From assembly GCA_965153355.1 (NCBI GenBank), contig OZ231126.1:74400001-74464000 (forward strand): a stretch of 64,000 nucleotides of DNA, in the 5' to 3' direction. Source of the DNA: Flaccisagitta enflata (Eukaryota; Chaetognatha; Sagittoidea; Aphragmophora). Positions 32,568 through 43,184 of this stretch are shown here, piece after piece (the stretch's first letter is position 1; every line of letters begins with the position of its first letter). The notes under the pieces are model-generated. The model saw only the letters and a program-made list of their open reading frames with translations, had not been told where the DNA came from and did not search any database. The position numbers and the translations under genes are program-made.

Positions 32568-33176
32568 GAATAGCGCATAGTGTCTGGTGAACCGCATGGA
32601 ATACTTGAAGCCGAGTGTATTTAATTGCCGGAGAAATACAACGCCAATGTCTCGTAACTCCTCCATCTATTACAGCTATCCTTTTAACGACCAATATGGA
32701 AGCAGTGAGGCTCCGCACCATATTCGAATAAATCATAGGAACAGATATTGGAATATTCGCATGAAGTATGTTGATGGTAGAATCCACCAATCGATTCCAT
32801 TTCCATTTGCTCGGGGAAGAGCCCTTCGAAGCCATTACCCTACCATCGCTTATTCAATTTATATTTCCCGTTCTCTTTTTTTCGAGCCTCGGTCTGTTCG
32901 CCCTTGCCCATGTTCTTCCGATTCGCCAAAACAAATTTCTACGGTTTAGTCGATTTTTCATGTGCCCCAAAAGCACGTCTATACTTGAGGGATTGTGTCC
33001 GTCTATACTTGAGGGATTGTGTCCGTCGGTCTGATAGTTTGTTGGTTTGTCAGTAGCCCGACGATACCCCTACCGAGATTGTGTATTTATTTGTTACAAG
33101 TAACCCTGTCTTCAAATGCAACTGTATCCAGCAAAAGTTGTATTATGTGATAACCACTCCTATAACGACATTCAGA
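32568..33176. other. Intergenic stretch with long but unassigned open frames
   Basis: Frames on both strands stay open (32485-32835 minus, 32587-32949 plus), but none shows a domain, a convincing splice pair or codon regularity. 32980-33030 holds a duplicated TATACTTGAGGGATTGTGTC. Confidence 0.4.
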
Positions 33177-33307
33177 TTTTTAGGTGCGACAAAGCACCTC
33201 TATAACTGGCTGTGTCCGTCGGTTGGTTGATTGGTTGGTCTGTCTGTTGGTAACGCATTTGTTCGATAATTCTCAAGTCGCACCTTTAAAGCCTACTTGG
33301 CCTTGTT
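33177..33307 (-). mobile_element. Compact family A element (tag GGTGCGAC)
   Basis: 131 bp. Reading leftward: AACAAGGCCAAGTAGGC, tag AAGGTGCGACTTGAG, a CAGACAGACCAACCAATCAA tract, then the hairpin AGGTGCTTTGTCGCACCT and AAAA. The tag GGTGCGAC is the exact reverse complement of GTCGCACC. A sister copy with 131-bp-type layout is at 39649-39774. Confidence 0.85.
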
Positions 33308-33944
33308 TCTATCTTAAAGCACACCATCGCGATTTCTTCGTGCAAAACTTCCGCACTTTTTATGGTCCAGCTTCTGCACCATTTTGTGGCGATATAACTT
33401 TCCATTTCAGACATGGCCTGGATGGGGGTGTTTGACTTCAAAACTATGTAATTTTTAAATGCTTTTAGCTAAAATTCTGGGATAGGTCTCAAATTGAAGT
33501 TTCTTTTGGAGAAGACACGAAGAAACATGAAGAAAACGGAGTTAATTCACTTTCAGAAACAAATAGAAAAAGTTTTCACACAGTACAACTTTTGCTGGCT
33601 ACAGATGCTTTTGAAGATGGGGTAGATTGTAATTGAAAATTGTGAGCGTTCTCAAGCATTTTTCAGGCCGGAGTTACGTCCTGAGATTTCACCGTGTTGC
33701 CTAACTGTGATACATCTGAAAAAACGACCCGTATATTCATTGGGGAAGGACAAGCAGTGCCCAGTAAGTGCTGCGCGGTTTTAATCTTATTGCTCACCAA
33801 TCGTAAGGATCTCATTGGCCTGGGAAGTGCACTAGTATTCCCGCAAATTATCCTTGGAAGATTTTCTACTCTCCTATTTCAAAGTAGAAACTGAAAAGGG
33901 CAAAACATTGCAGGATCAAATTGGCTTTTTTCTGACGGGTTGTT
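33308..33944. other. Intergenic stretch, no gene seen
   Basis: No supported exon or repeat beyond ordinary AT-rich sequence. Confidence 0.4.
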
Positions 33945-35162
33945 TTTTCAGATGGGCACGAAAAAATGCCACAGCATAGCGACCTATTCTAGGGTGTTAT
34001 ATACACTCAGACAGATATCACCATACATGAAACAAAAAATTCTGTTGGTATTCTTTATAGAAAACCCCGAAAAAAGCCGTAAAATTGACATTTTTAAAGG
34101 TATATGCACTCAAAAACAGCGAGTCTGATAAAAAAATAGTCAAACAATGTTTATTTGTCACTAAGACGCACTCATACAACTATTCAAGTCAAGCAGACAT
34201 CATCCAGTAGCATTTTGTGCTGTAAAAAGTAGTAAAATACCGTAAAATTGGCATTTTTTACTGTAAAGTGAATTTTATAGGTTCAAAAACATCAAAACTT
34301 GTCAAAAAAATGGTCAAGCAATGTTTACTTGGCATTGAGACACACTCCTGCAAAAATTCAAGTCAAGCAGACATCATTAGGTATCATTTTCTGCTGCAAA
34401 ATGCCGTTAAAATTGCATTTTTATGCATTTTTTGGGTGTCACTCTCTCACATAGCACAACATTCACTTGAAAACTAGCAGAAAACAGTCTTTGGGCCTAT
34501 GAAAAAAATATTTCAATATCTTTGAGCCAAAGGTAATTTAGTCTACTATTATCCCATAAAAGGCCATAGAATGCCGTAAAAATGGTATGTTAGGCAGCTT
34601 TTTTGGGTATTTTTTGCTCTAACAACTGCTCCACTTGTCCAAAATTATCAAAACAATAATGATTTAACACTTAGTTACATTCAAGCACAAATTCAAGTTA
34701 ATTTGTCATCATTCAGTGTCACTACATGTTGTAAATATGCCAATAAAATTGCAGTTTTGGTCGTTTTTTGGGTCTTACTCTCTCAAATAGTACAACATTC
34801 ACTAAATAACTGCCAGAAGATGGGAATTGAGGCTTGGGACATACTTATTTTAAAGTTTCAAAATAAAGTGTCGTGATTGAGTCATGGTTGAAAGCAGAAT
34901 GAGCTGTAAAATTCTGTATAAATAGCATTTTTGGTAGTTTTAAGCTAATATTTGCCACTATCAGCCTAATTCTAGTAGATTTCCTTAGTAGATTTCCCTA
35001 GTTGTTTTGGGTATATTTGAGTGCATGTGTACATGTGTGTACATGTGTGTGCGAACCTTTCTAGAAAATATTATATTTTGTAATAAGCTATCAAAGTAAA
35101 CACACATACACACAAACACACACACACAAATAAACGAACACACAGAAATATACATACAGATG

Positions 35163-35195
<33 letters not shown>

Positions 35196-35197
35196 TG

Positions 35198-35295
<98 letters not shown>

Positions 35296-36395
35296 ACTGT
35301 TACACACACACACACACACACAAACACAAACACACACACACACACACATACACAAGCACATGTACACATGCAAAAAACATAACCAAGTTACCATATGGTC
35401 ACAAATAATCACCTAAGAACTGCCAAAACGCATGGTATGGTATTTTATGACATTTTACTGCTATTTACAGCTTTCCATCATGACACTTTATTTTGAAATA
35501 AGTCCCAAGCCCCAATACCAATTTTCTGCCAGTCATTAAGTGAATGTTGTGCTATTTGAGAGAGTAAGACCCAAAAAACACTCAAAAATGCTAATTTAAC
35601 GGCAATTTTACAGCATAAAGTGACACTGATTTACTACTAATTGACTCAAATTTGTGCTTGAATGTAACTTTGTGTTAAAACATCATTGTTTTGATAATTT
35701 ATGACAAGTGGAGCAGTTGTTAGAGCAAAAAATACCTAAAATGCTGCCTGAAATACCCTTTTTTCGGCACTTTATGGCCTTGTACGGGATATAGTAGACC
35801 AAATTGCAACCATAGGCTCAAAAATATTGATATAAATTTCATTTGTTTTTTGCCTTTTTTCAAGTGAAATTTATGCTAAATGAGAGTGACACCCATGAAA
35901 TGCTTAAAAATGCAATTTTAATGGCATTTTACTGCAAAAAATGATACTGGATGATGTCTGCTTGACTTGAATTTTTGAAGGAGTGTATCTCAGTGCCAAG
36001 TAGACATTGCTTGACTATTTTCTGACTAGACTCAACATTTTTGAACCTATAAAATTCACTAAACAGTGGAAAATGCCATTTTTACGACATCTTATGACTT
36101 TTTACGGCATGAAATACTAGGAAATGATGTCTGCTTGACTTGGATTTTTGCAGGAATGCGTCTCAGTGCTACATAAACATTGTTTGGCCATTTTCTGACC
36201 AGACTCACTGGTTTTGAGTGCACAAAACTAAAAAAATGCCATTTTTACAGCATTTTACGGCTTTTTACGGTGTTTTCTAACAAAAATCCCAACAGAATTT
36301 TTTGTTTCATGTATGGGGACATCCATTTAGGTGTATATAACACCCCAGAATAGGTAGCTATACTGTGGCATTTTTTCCTACCTATCCCCACGAAA
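33945..36395. mobile_element. 2.4-kb foldback (long inverted repeat) with (CA)n centre
   Basis: The left arm starts near AAAAAATGCCACAGCATAGC and reads CCTATTCTAGGGTGTTATAT. The right arm has the inverted copy ending CTATACTGTGGCATTTTTT. Each arm is about 1.1 kb, diverged, and itself made of about 170-bp repeats that include TCAAGTCAAGCAGACATCAT (34178, 34360 and inverted at 35949, 36129). The centre, 35095-35360, is CA repeat. No coding capacity. Confidence 0.85.
35095..35365. repeat. (CA)n microsatellite at the axis of the foldback
   Basis: CA repeat with short interruptions (TTACACACAC, AAACACAAAC), pure at 35203-35289. Confidence 0.97.
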
Positions 36396-36584
36396 ATGAA
36401 TAAACATCAGTTGCTTCCTCTTCCATCATGCGTAGGACTTTATTATCGTTTTCAATACTCTTCAACGATATCATTTGATAACAAAACAAAATTTGATTTT
36501 TTTTTTCATTCGATAACATATTTCATATGATTGAGAGTATTATCAATCGACTCAGCTACGCGGCAGTCAACATTCTTGCGTTTG

Positions 36585-36755
36585 TTAATAAGTGCCGCAT
36601 GCGATGTAGGAAAAGAAAACGTAAGACTTGGCATAGCAGGATTTTTCTTTTTCTCCCGCGAGGGTCATGACGCGAATAGTGAAGGAGGATTTGCTTACTT
36701 TCACCGACTCATCAATATCAAATTCGATTGCTTGTCCGTAAGGGCATGCTTGAGT
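36585..36755 (-). CDS. H-type lectin exon 4 (C-terminus)
   Basis: Acceptor AAATTCCAG, phase 0. Encodes TQACPYGQAIEFDIDE to YIACGTY and stops with TAA, 57 codons including the stop. Confidence 0.88.
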   Translation of the reverse strand, partial: TQACPYGQAIEFDIDESVKVSKSSFTIRVMTLAGEKEKSCYAKSYVFFSYIACGTY

Positions 36756-37634
36756 CTGGAATTTGGGCGAGAACAGAAATGTATTAAGGGCCGAAACAAG
36801 AAGCGTTGTCACTATGCATCTCAAAACATATTTAGCTTATGTCTTACGCTTCGCTCTTTTCCGGCTCCCATTACGGCGACCATGACTTGAGGCTCCTTCG
36901 AGAAGGACTTGCTGAAAGGGATCTTTTTGGAGAACCAGGATCCGTCTTTAATGGCCCAAGCATTACTCCAACCAGTAACGCAGTGAGTAAGATCTGATTG
37001 GTAAAGTGAAAGACTGCCGTGAGAGCAGGATTAATCGAGAGCAGGATTAATCGAGACTTCGAATTCTGTCGATAACTGGGTTTAAAAGCGGAATCTCGCC
37101 GCAAAACCAAAGCGTTCTCTCGAGAAAAATCTTTACCACTTCGCAAATTAATGATGTCGGTCTTGATCGTGCTTATGTCCTTAGCTTTAGCGGAAATTTC
37201 TTTCTTGTTTGCAGCAACTCCGTGCTTGTTTGCAGCAACTCCGTGCTTGTTTGCAGCAACTCCGTGCTTGTTTGCTGCGATTTCGGCGTTGAGAGTCGTA
37301 ATGTTCAGTCTTTCGCGAATGATTTCGACGAGCTCATCGACGTCGAAAAGACTTCCAGACTTTAACGCGGCGCGCGCGGCGTCGATCGGAACCACACCTT
37401 TTTGCCAAATATGAAAGGCAATGAATAATGATTGTAATACTAGAGGCAGTATCTACGGCGAATCGGCGATCGATAACGATACTATCACACCATGTCATAC
37501 ACATGCGATTACAATGAATAGAATCATTGGAGCAATCATCACATTATTTGATTTGTTTCCGTACCGACTTCGGCGCAAGTCCCAAAACCAATCATACCAA
37601 TCAGCGCGACAGCGATGCAAATCATTTTCTCCAC
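36585..37634 (-). CDS. Secreted H-type lectin with heptad-repeat stalk (complete coding region)
   Basis: H-type lectins are secreted, oligomeric sugar-binding proteins (snail Helix agglutinin, Dictyostelium discoidins) acting in innate defence or adhesion. Four exons join in phase to 212 residues: 37565-37625 coding part, 37137-37397, 36848-36993 and 36585-36755, ending in TAA. Residues 1-18 (MICIAVALIGMIGFGTCA) are a signal peptide. A coiled-coil-like stalk follows, with three perfect AANKHGV heptads and then ANKKEISAKAKDIS. The lectin domain starts at about 106 with RSG...C...GW. It continues with KKIPFSKSFSKEPQVMVAVM, then SKSSFTIRVMTLAG, and ends VFFSYIACGTY, matching the family order (F..PF..PP.V, then S.TGF, then a final SWI-like strand). 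Six cysteines are present. The splice sites are G|GTACGG, G|GTAAAG and C|GTAAGA. The exact sugar specificity cannot be told. Confidence 0.85.
36848..36993 (-). CDS. H-type lectin exon 3
   Basis: Acceptor ACCAATCAG keeps phase 1 and gives DLTHCVTGWSNAWAIKDGSW, the start of the lectin domain. Donor C|GTAAGA, phase 0. Confidence 0.85.
37137..37397 (-). CDS. H-type lectin exon 2 (stalk with 21-bp repeats)
   Basis: Encodes the linker DAARAALKSGSLFDVDELVE, a helix-prone run and the AANKHGV heptads. The underlying 21-bp units (37204-37266) are identical at DNA level. Phase 1 in, phase 1 out (G|GTAAAG). Confidence 0.85.
37565..37634 (-). CDS. H-type lectin coding exon 1 (signal peptide)
   Basis: Acceptor CTTGTTCAG at 37635-37643, then 9 bases of 5' UTR, then ATG at 37625. 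It ends G|GTACGG in phase 1 and encodes the signal peptide and CAEV. Confidence 0.85.
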
Positions 37635-37782
37635 CTGAACAAGTTAAAAGTCACACTTTACATGTTAGATATAATGTAAGCCGGTACAATGCAAGATGAT
37701 ATTATCATTTCGTCGGTAAGCTTCGGTCTCTACATTTCAAAGATTTGATTCATTCGATTCTAAAACTTAAAATCGAACTCAC

Positions 37783-37860
37783 CTGAAAGAAATTCAAACG
37801 ATGTCGTTCAAAACAAATTCAAACGATTTTTTCTAAATCGTGATTTTCTTCTGGAACTTG
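37783..37860 (-). other. Probable non-coding first exon (5' UTR) of the lectin gene
   Basis: A textbook donor CAG|GTGAGT (exon edge 37783) lies 150 bp upstream of the acceptor of coding exon 1, on the same strand, with no ATG needed. The upstream limit and transcription start are unknown. The end given is approximate. Confidence 0.45.
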
Positions 37861-38155
37861 CTGACTTGGGTAGGATTCCTCTTCTTCGAGTTTGTTATTG
37901 TCTGTGATGAACACGTCGCTTGGCAACGATTGTTTACTTCGCGCGTGGAAAACTTTTGAAATTACGCTTGTCGTGAACAACAAGTCGTATTGACTCGTGG
38001 GTCTAGGTTTAGTTCAGTGCAATTGTGACGACTGTACATCAAAAAAATCAACTTTTTACAAGAGCAAGAACATCGGCGATGACCATCCCTACAACAACAA
38101 AAACAATAACAACAACAAAGACAAATCGATAGCCACAGAGACAAGAGCAACAACA

Positions 38156-38442
38156 TTTTTAGATGCGTCCGTCAGGAACGCATCTCTATAAGAGGGTCTG
38201 TCCGTCCGTCCGTCCGTCGGTCCGTCCGTCCGTCGGTCGGTCGGTCCGTTACGCCTGTGCAAAAACCGCGTTGCTCGGCAGTTTTTGGCCTCGTTGAGAT
38301 CCTACACTGAAACAAACGCTCAACCAGATGTTTTGAGAGTATTCTCACCCGTCTGTTCGTCCATCTGTCTCTCCCTACTTATGTCACATGATCAATACAC
38401 GCTGAGACACAGCCCGGACGCATCGTTGCCCGGTCGGGCTTA
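38156..38442 (-). mobile_element. Family A element (tag GATGCGTCC, 5' stem GCCC/GGGC)
   Basis: Reading leftward: AAGCCCGACCGGGCAACG, tag GATGCGTCCGGGC, then a body shared with 22800-22975. GGACGGACGGACGGACAGAC and CTCTTATAG follow, then hairpin AGATGCG...CGCATCT and AAAAA. GCCCG/CGGGC forms the 5' mini-stem. Confidence 0.85.
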
Positions 38443-39365
38443 TTTTTCTCTTTCTTTCTTTCCCTCTCTCTCTCTCCGTCCGTGACGCCTTCTCAAAAAT
38501 CCCGCCGATGACGCCCCGAATGGTCTTGTTGAAATGCGAAGAGTGTAAAAAAGAGGAACGAATAAGAAAAGGAGGTGAAAAGGAGGAAAAGGAATTCTTA
38601 AGAGGCGGAAGAAAGCATTTGAAGGGAGAAATTCCGAGAAAGATGGACGCGTGCGGTGATTTTGAGCCGCTGAGATAAGAAAGGCTACTTTTTGGACCGT
38701 CGCTCTGTCCATCCGTCAGACATATTTGGGTATTTATTAGTACGTGCGTTTTCGGCGTCGCCGCTCCGGCCTAAGTGCTCGACTAGAATCCTACTTCACG
38801 GTTGTTTTTGATGTGATTTTTTTTTTTGTTGCTGTTGTCGTGGTAGCAAGAAATATAGTGGCTTTTTCTTAAGGTATTTTTCGGCGAAAGACGCGCTCAC
38901 TCCATGAATGATTAAGTCAAAAGCAAGGCCTGATTCCAGTCGACTGAAACAAGACCGGATGTACACAGCCGGATTCAAAAGTGCGAATGCATGGGAATTT
39001 GGGAGATGGGGAAACGAGGTCAGGGTCGTTCTAAAGTCGGACAGACGGACTGACTTGATCAATTGCCGATTTGAGCGCGCAGGATAACAAAAAACACACC
39101 ATCTGGCCATCTGGCCATGTCAGATGAAAGTTGAGAGACTCTGATCAAAGATGTGTTCTTCTTCTTTTTTTTTCATTTAAGCAATTGACCATCTATCAGT
39201 TTCATCGATTTTTTGTAATCAGTTTCATCGATTTTTAGTATCAATTTGCTAGTATATGAATGATCCGTTGCCCCCTTAGAATCTTTTTTTTTTTTGTTAA
39301 CAAAATACAAAAGCTGTTTTTCCAGAATGAGACAGTCACACAGATTGATAGACAGACTGAAAGAC
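38443..39365. other. Intergenic stretch with a family A fragment
   Basis: 38948-39060 contains AACAAGACCGGATGTACAC and a GGACAGACGGACTGACTTG tract without a 3' hairpin. 38446-38475 is a CT-rich tract. No exon is supported. Confidence 0.5.
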
Positions 39366-39516
<151 letters not shown>

Positions 39517-39648
39517 AAAAGGAAGACAGAGGCAAGCAGAGACCGGCAGACACAGATAAAGACAGAGCAAGTACTATACGAATTGAAAAAAAAAAGACGC
39601 ACTTTTGAATGGTTGATTGCGCCATAGACAATCAAAAAAACTCTATCC

Positions 39649-39774
39649 TTTTAGGTGCGACAAAGCACCTCTATAATTGGCTCTGTTTGTCGGTCGGTCG
39701 GTCTGTCTGTCTGTCTGTAACGCATTCGTTCGACGATCCACACGTCGCACCTTATTGGCCTACTTGGCCTTGTT
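39649..39774 (-). mobile_element. Compact family A element (tag GGTGCGAC)
   Basis: Sister of 33177-33307: AACAAGGCCAAGTAGGCC, AATAAGGTGCGACGTGTGG, a CAGACAGACAGACAGACC tract, hairpin AGGTGCTTTGTCGCACCT, AAAA. Both 5' stem GGCC/GGCC and tag are intact. Confidence 0.88.
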
Positions 39775-40534
39775 TTGTTTAGAAATGGCATTAGTTTGAA
39801 TAAAAATGTTGCCAAATTTGTTTTTGCAGTTCCTTTGAAAAAGATGCAATTCACCAAAATGGTTTCTCACTTTAGAGAGCTCTAGCTCCTAAACCGTTAA
39901 AGATACAGATCTGGGATTGGTCTAGAATGAAAGATAATTTGAAAATCTTCTAAATCACTTTCTGTAATAAATTTGTTTAACAATTTTTAAGTCAGTTTTA
40001 TCATCAAATAAAAAGATGCGTATTTTTTTTTAATTGGCGTAGTAACAAACAGATACAGAAATAGAGAGACAGAGAAAGAGGGGGATGAATGAATGAATGA
40101 ATTTGATTTGCGAAAACAAACAAAATTACAGATACTATGAAATGTAAGGCTTGCTTCGAAGGATAGCCCGTTCAAGTCGCACTTTTTTCCAACGGGGTCC
40201 TTAAACAAAAAAATCAAAACAATCAAAAATTGTAAAATCGTGAGATACGCTATGTTAGAATCAAGGCCGTAAATAGTATAAATCCGTCCGATTAAATCCA
40301 ATACTATCAGTCATACTGGGAAATAAAAAACTCTTTAAGCCTACGCTAGGCCTCGATCTACAACTTGGAATTTCTAAGGCTGAAAGTGGATCTCGCTTTG
40401 AAAAAAACTCGCCCCCTGAAGTGTTGTCTGTTGTTACAGACTCTATACGCCACCGATCTAGGCGTTCTTGGTCTTGTTTGACGGAGATTTGATTTCACTC
40501 GCCGTCAGCTTTAATTAAATATTATTATTTTCTT
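39775..40534. other. AT-rich intergenic, no gene seen
   Basis: Contains a short GAAT repeat at 40085-40105. No supported exon. Confidence 0.45.
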
Positions 40535-40985
40535 CTTAGGGGCCCCTAAGGGCCCCCAAAAAAGCCCTTATTGAGAATTTTTTTTCTAAAAAGTGGGGTG
40601 CAATCAATAGGAAATTGTTTGATTTGCCTAAATCCAAAATCTTGCATTTTCATTTTTTTCAAAAAACTTAAAAAATTTTTCTGTCGCGCGTCAGGGATAT
40701 TTTTTTGAAAAATGTTTTTTAAAAGTGGGGTGCAATCAATAGGAAATTGTTTGATTTGCCTAGATCCAAAATCCTGCATTTTCATTTTTTTTTTAGAAAA
40801 CTTAAAAAAAATTTTTGTCGCGCGTCAGGGACTTTAAAAAAAAAAATCACAAAATATTTTTTTGAAAAATGGTTTTCAAAAGTGGGGTGCAGTTGATAGG
40901 AAATTGTTTTATTTGCCTAGATCCAAAACCTATAAAATGACTTTTTTCAAAAAATTTTAAAATTTGATTGGGGGCGAGTTCAAAG
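40535..40985. repeat. 132-157-bp tandem repeat, three copies
   Basis: The unit contains GTGGGGTGCAATCAATAGGA and GTCGCGCGTCAGGGA, with starts at 40593, 40725 and 40882. A GGGGCCCCTAAGGGCCCCC palindrome precedes it. Frames through it are repeat artefacts. Confidence 0.8.
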
Positions 40986-41172
40986 AAAAAATGGAAAAAA
41001 AGAACGTCGGTTTTTTCTTTTACTTTTTAAGTATGAAAAAGGCCGTAACTTCTAAACTATTGATGCGATTGTCCTGAAATTTGAAATACTAGCTGACGTC
41101 ATGCTTCTCGACGTATGAGCTAAAAACCTCGATTGTGAACCGTGGTAAAGTTGGACGCACTTCTTTGCCTAC

Positions 41173-41445
41173 CTACGCTTGAAAACTCTTAACTGATTTG
41201 ATATCGTTTGGTAACGCGTTCCACTGCTTAATCGCCAGAAAAAAGAAACCCGTAGGAGCATGGGACAATTCCCGAGACAAGACAAAATTAAAATGGCTAC
41301 CGCGAGTGTTGTGAGAATGAGCATCAGAAATTGATTTGAAATTATGAAGCAGATAGCATGGGGCCAGTTTATTCGGTATACGAAATAAATGTGTCATTCG
41401 GAAAAATCTGACACGATCAGGAAAACTCAACCAGGACAAATTCCG
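41173..41445 (-). pseudogene. Non-LTR retrotransposon reverse-transcriptase ORF, C-terminal fragment
   Basis: About 88 open codons with THLFRIPNKLAPCYL, NTRGSHFNFVLS, then FFFLAIKQWNALPNDIK and SVKSFQA before the stop. The order, a short helix with LAP.YL, a hydrophilic stretch with TRG, and the WN.LP..IK..KS closing motif, is typical of the end of the ORF2 protein of CR1/jockey-type elements. Its upstream endonuclease and reverse-transcriptase domains are absent, so it is a 5'-truncated relic, as is usual for this class. Confidence 0.75.
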
Positions 41446-41571
41446 TAAATCTCTCTGTCTTTCTTTCCCTCTCTCTCTCCGTCCGTCCGTCTCTCTCTTT
41501 CCTCCTCCTTAAGCCCCACCCACCGGGCCACTGGCAGTCACTAACAGTTGCAAGCGATATTCGATACACCC

Positions 41572-41740
41572 CGCTGCAACGGATCTAAGAGTAATGAAAT
41601 CTGCCTATGATGGATAAAAAGTTTTAGCTCTTTCAAATCATTTTCTTTTAATCTCTAAATAGGCAATAACAGAAATCGACCTAAACATAATAGATAAAAT
41701 TTATTGGTCTCTTGACATCCGTTATTGCGGGGTTCAACTG
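41572..41740. mobile_element. Family D short element
   Basis: Left end ACACCCCGCTGCAACGGAT, right end CCGTTATTGCGGGGTTCAAC then TGTA. Flanking TA on both sides is compatible with a pogo/mariner-type insertion. Confidence 0.6.
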
Positions 41741-42164
41741 TACTTGTTTTCAATTGACACTGCACAATCCGCCATGATGGGAAATAAATAAGAAATGCGA
41801 CTTTTTTCAACCTGGTGTAATTATGTGATTTTTCACTTCTACTAACCCCAAATGGTCCATTTCTACAAAAAAAATCAATTCGAAATCATCAGAGGCTTGA
41901 TGGTAATACTAAAAATACATCAAAATTACATTATAAGTATAGGATTTTACATAAGTTAACGAGTCCGCTAGAGTCCACTGATTTTCTTGGATTCGGTGGG
42001 TTGGGATCCTCCATTATCAACCCACGGAGCTGTGCGTAATGCGCGCGAATGCGCATTTTAGTTTGAGCGGAGAACGAGCCTGATAACTGATTACTGAATC
42101 ATACAAATTAGCTTTTGGGAGATTTGTTATTTTCCTCTTTTCACTGTGTTTACTTTGTTTTTGA

Positions 42165-42870
42165 ATAGCCCATGAGTTGTCCATGAGTTGTCCTTTGGTT
42201 GTCCACGAGTTGTCTTTGATTTGTCCTTGTGTTGTCCTTGTGTTGTCCTTGAGTGGTCTTGAAGTTGTCTCAATTGTCCTAGGGTTATTTTCTAGTCATC
42301 CTACAGTTGTCTATTTTGTACTGAAGTTGTACTTTAGTTGTCCTGGAATTGTCCTAAAAGTGTCTTTGACTCGTTGTAGAGTTGTCCTAGAATTGTCCAA
42401 AGTTGTCCTACTTGTCCTACTAGTCCTGAAGTTGTTCTAGTGAGGTCCTACAAAAATCAAAGTGGTCAGGGAGTTGTTTTAGAGTTGTTTTAGAATTGTT
42501 CAAGAGATGTCCTTGATATGTCCTTGATTTGTCCTTGAGTTTTCAGAATGTTGTCCTAGAATTTTTCAAGTCATCCTAGAATTGTATAAGAATTGTCCCA
42601 GTTGTTTTAAAGTTGTCTCAGAGTTGTCCTAAAATTGTTTTAGAGTTGTCCTAGAGTTGTCCTAGAGTTGTCTTAGAGTCGTCCTACAGTTGTCCTAAAG
42701 TTGTCTTGGAATTGTCCTAATGTTTACCTATATTTAAAGTTGTTCTAGATTTGTCCTAAAATTGTTCTAAGGTTGTGCTAGAGTTGTCCTAAGGTTGTCC
42801 TAAAATTGTCCTCAAGTAACTAAGGGTTATGAATGATGCTAGGTGTGTCCTAGAATTGTCTTAAAGAATA
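42165..42870. repeat. 11-bp minisatellite (AGTTGTCCTAG)
   Basis: About 60 degenerate units of TTGTCCTAGAG/TTGTCCTTGAG over 700 bp with a near-constant 11-bp step. A plus-strand Leu/Val/Ser-rich frame is produced by the repeat. Confidence 0.9.
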
Positions 42871-43184
42871 CTATCCCTGCCTATCCACATGTGACTAAGA
42901 TAGCCGTGTAAGTGGCTTTGTTTTTTAATTGTTTGCATATTGCAGAAATTCCTTCTGGATGAAAAATTTCTTCTCGCCTTGTGAAACGAAGGTATCTGAT
43001 TTTGAAGAAACATGTGTAAGAGCTTTATATATATGTGTGTATGGCAACATAGTTCATAGTTACTTTATCTCAGATAAATACTTCTTTGGTGATAAACTAA
43101 GAAATAAGTGATGAAGTTCATGAGGGATTAAATATCGAAAACAAAACCTGGAGGTGGGTGGGGAGGAGGTGAAAGAGGACAAGC

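Noticed and set aside
32485-32949. Overlapping open frames on both strands (116 and 120 codons)
   Set aside because: Neither shows a domain, codon bias or a convincing splice pair. Part of the minus frame lies in a family A element end.
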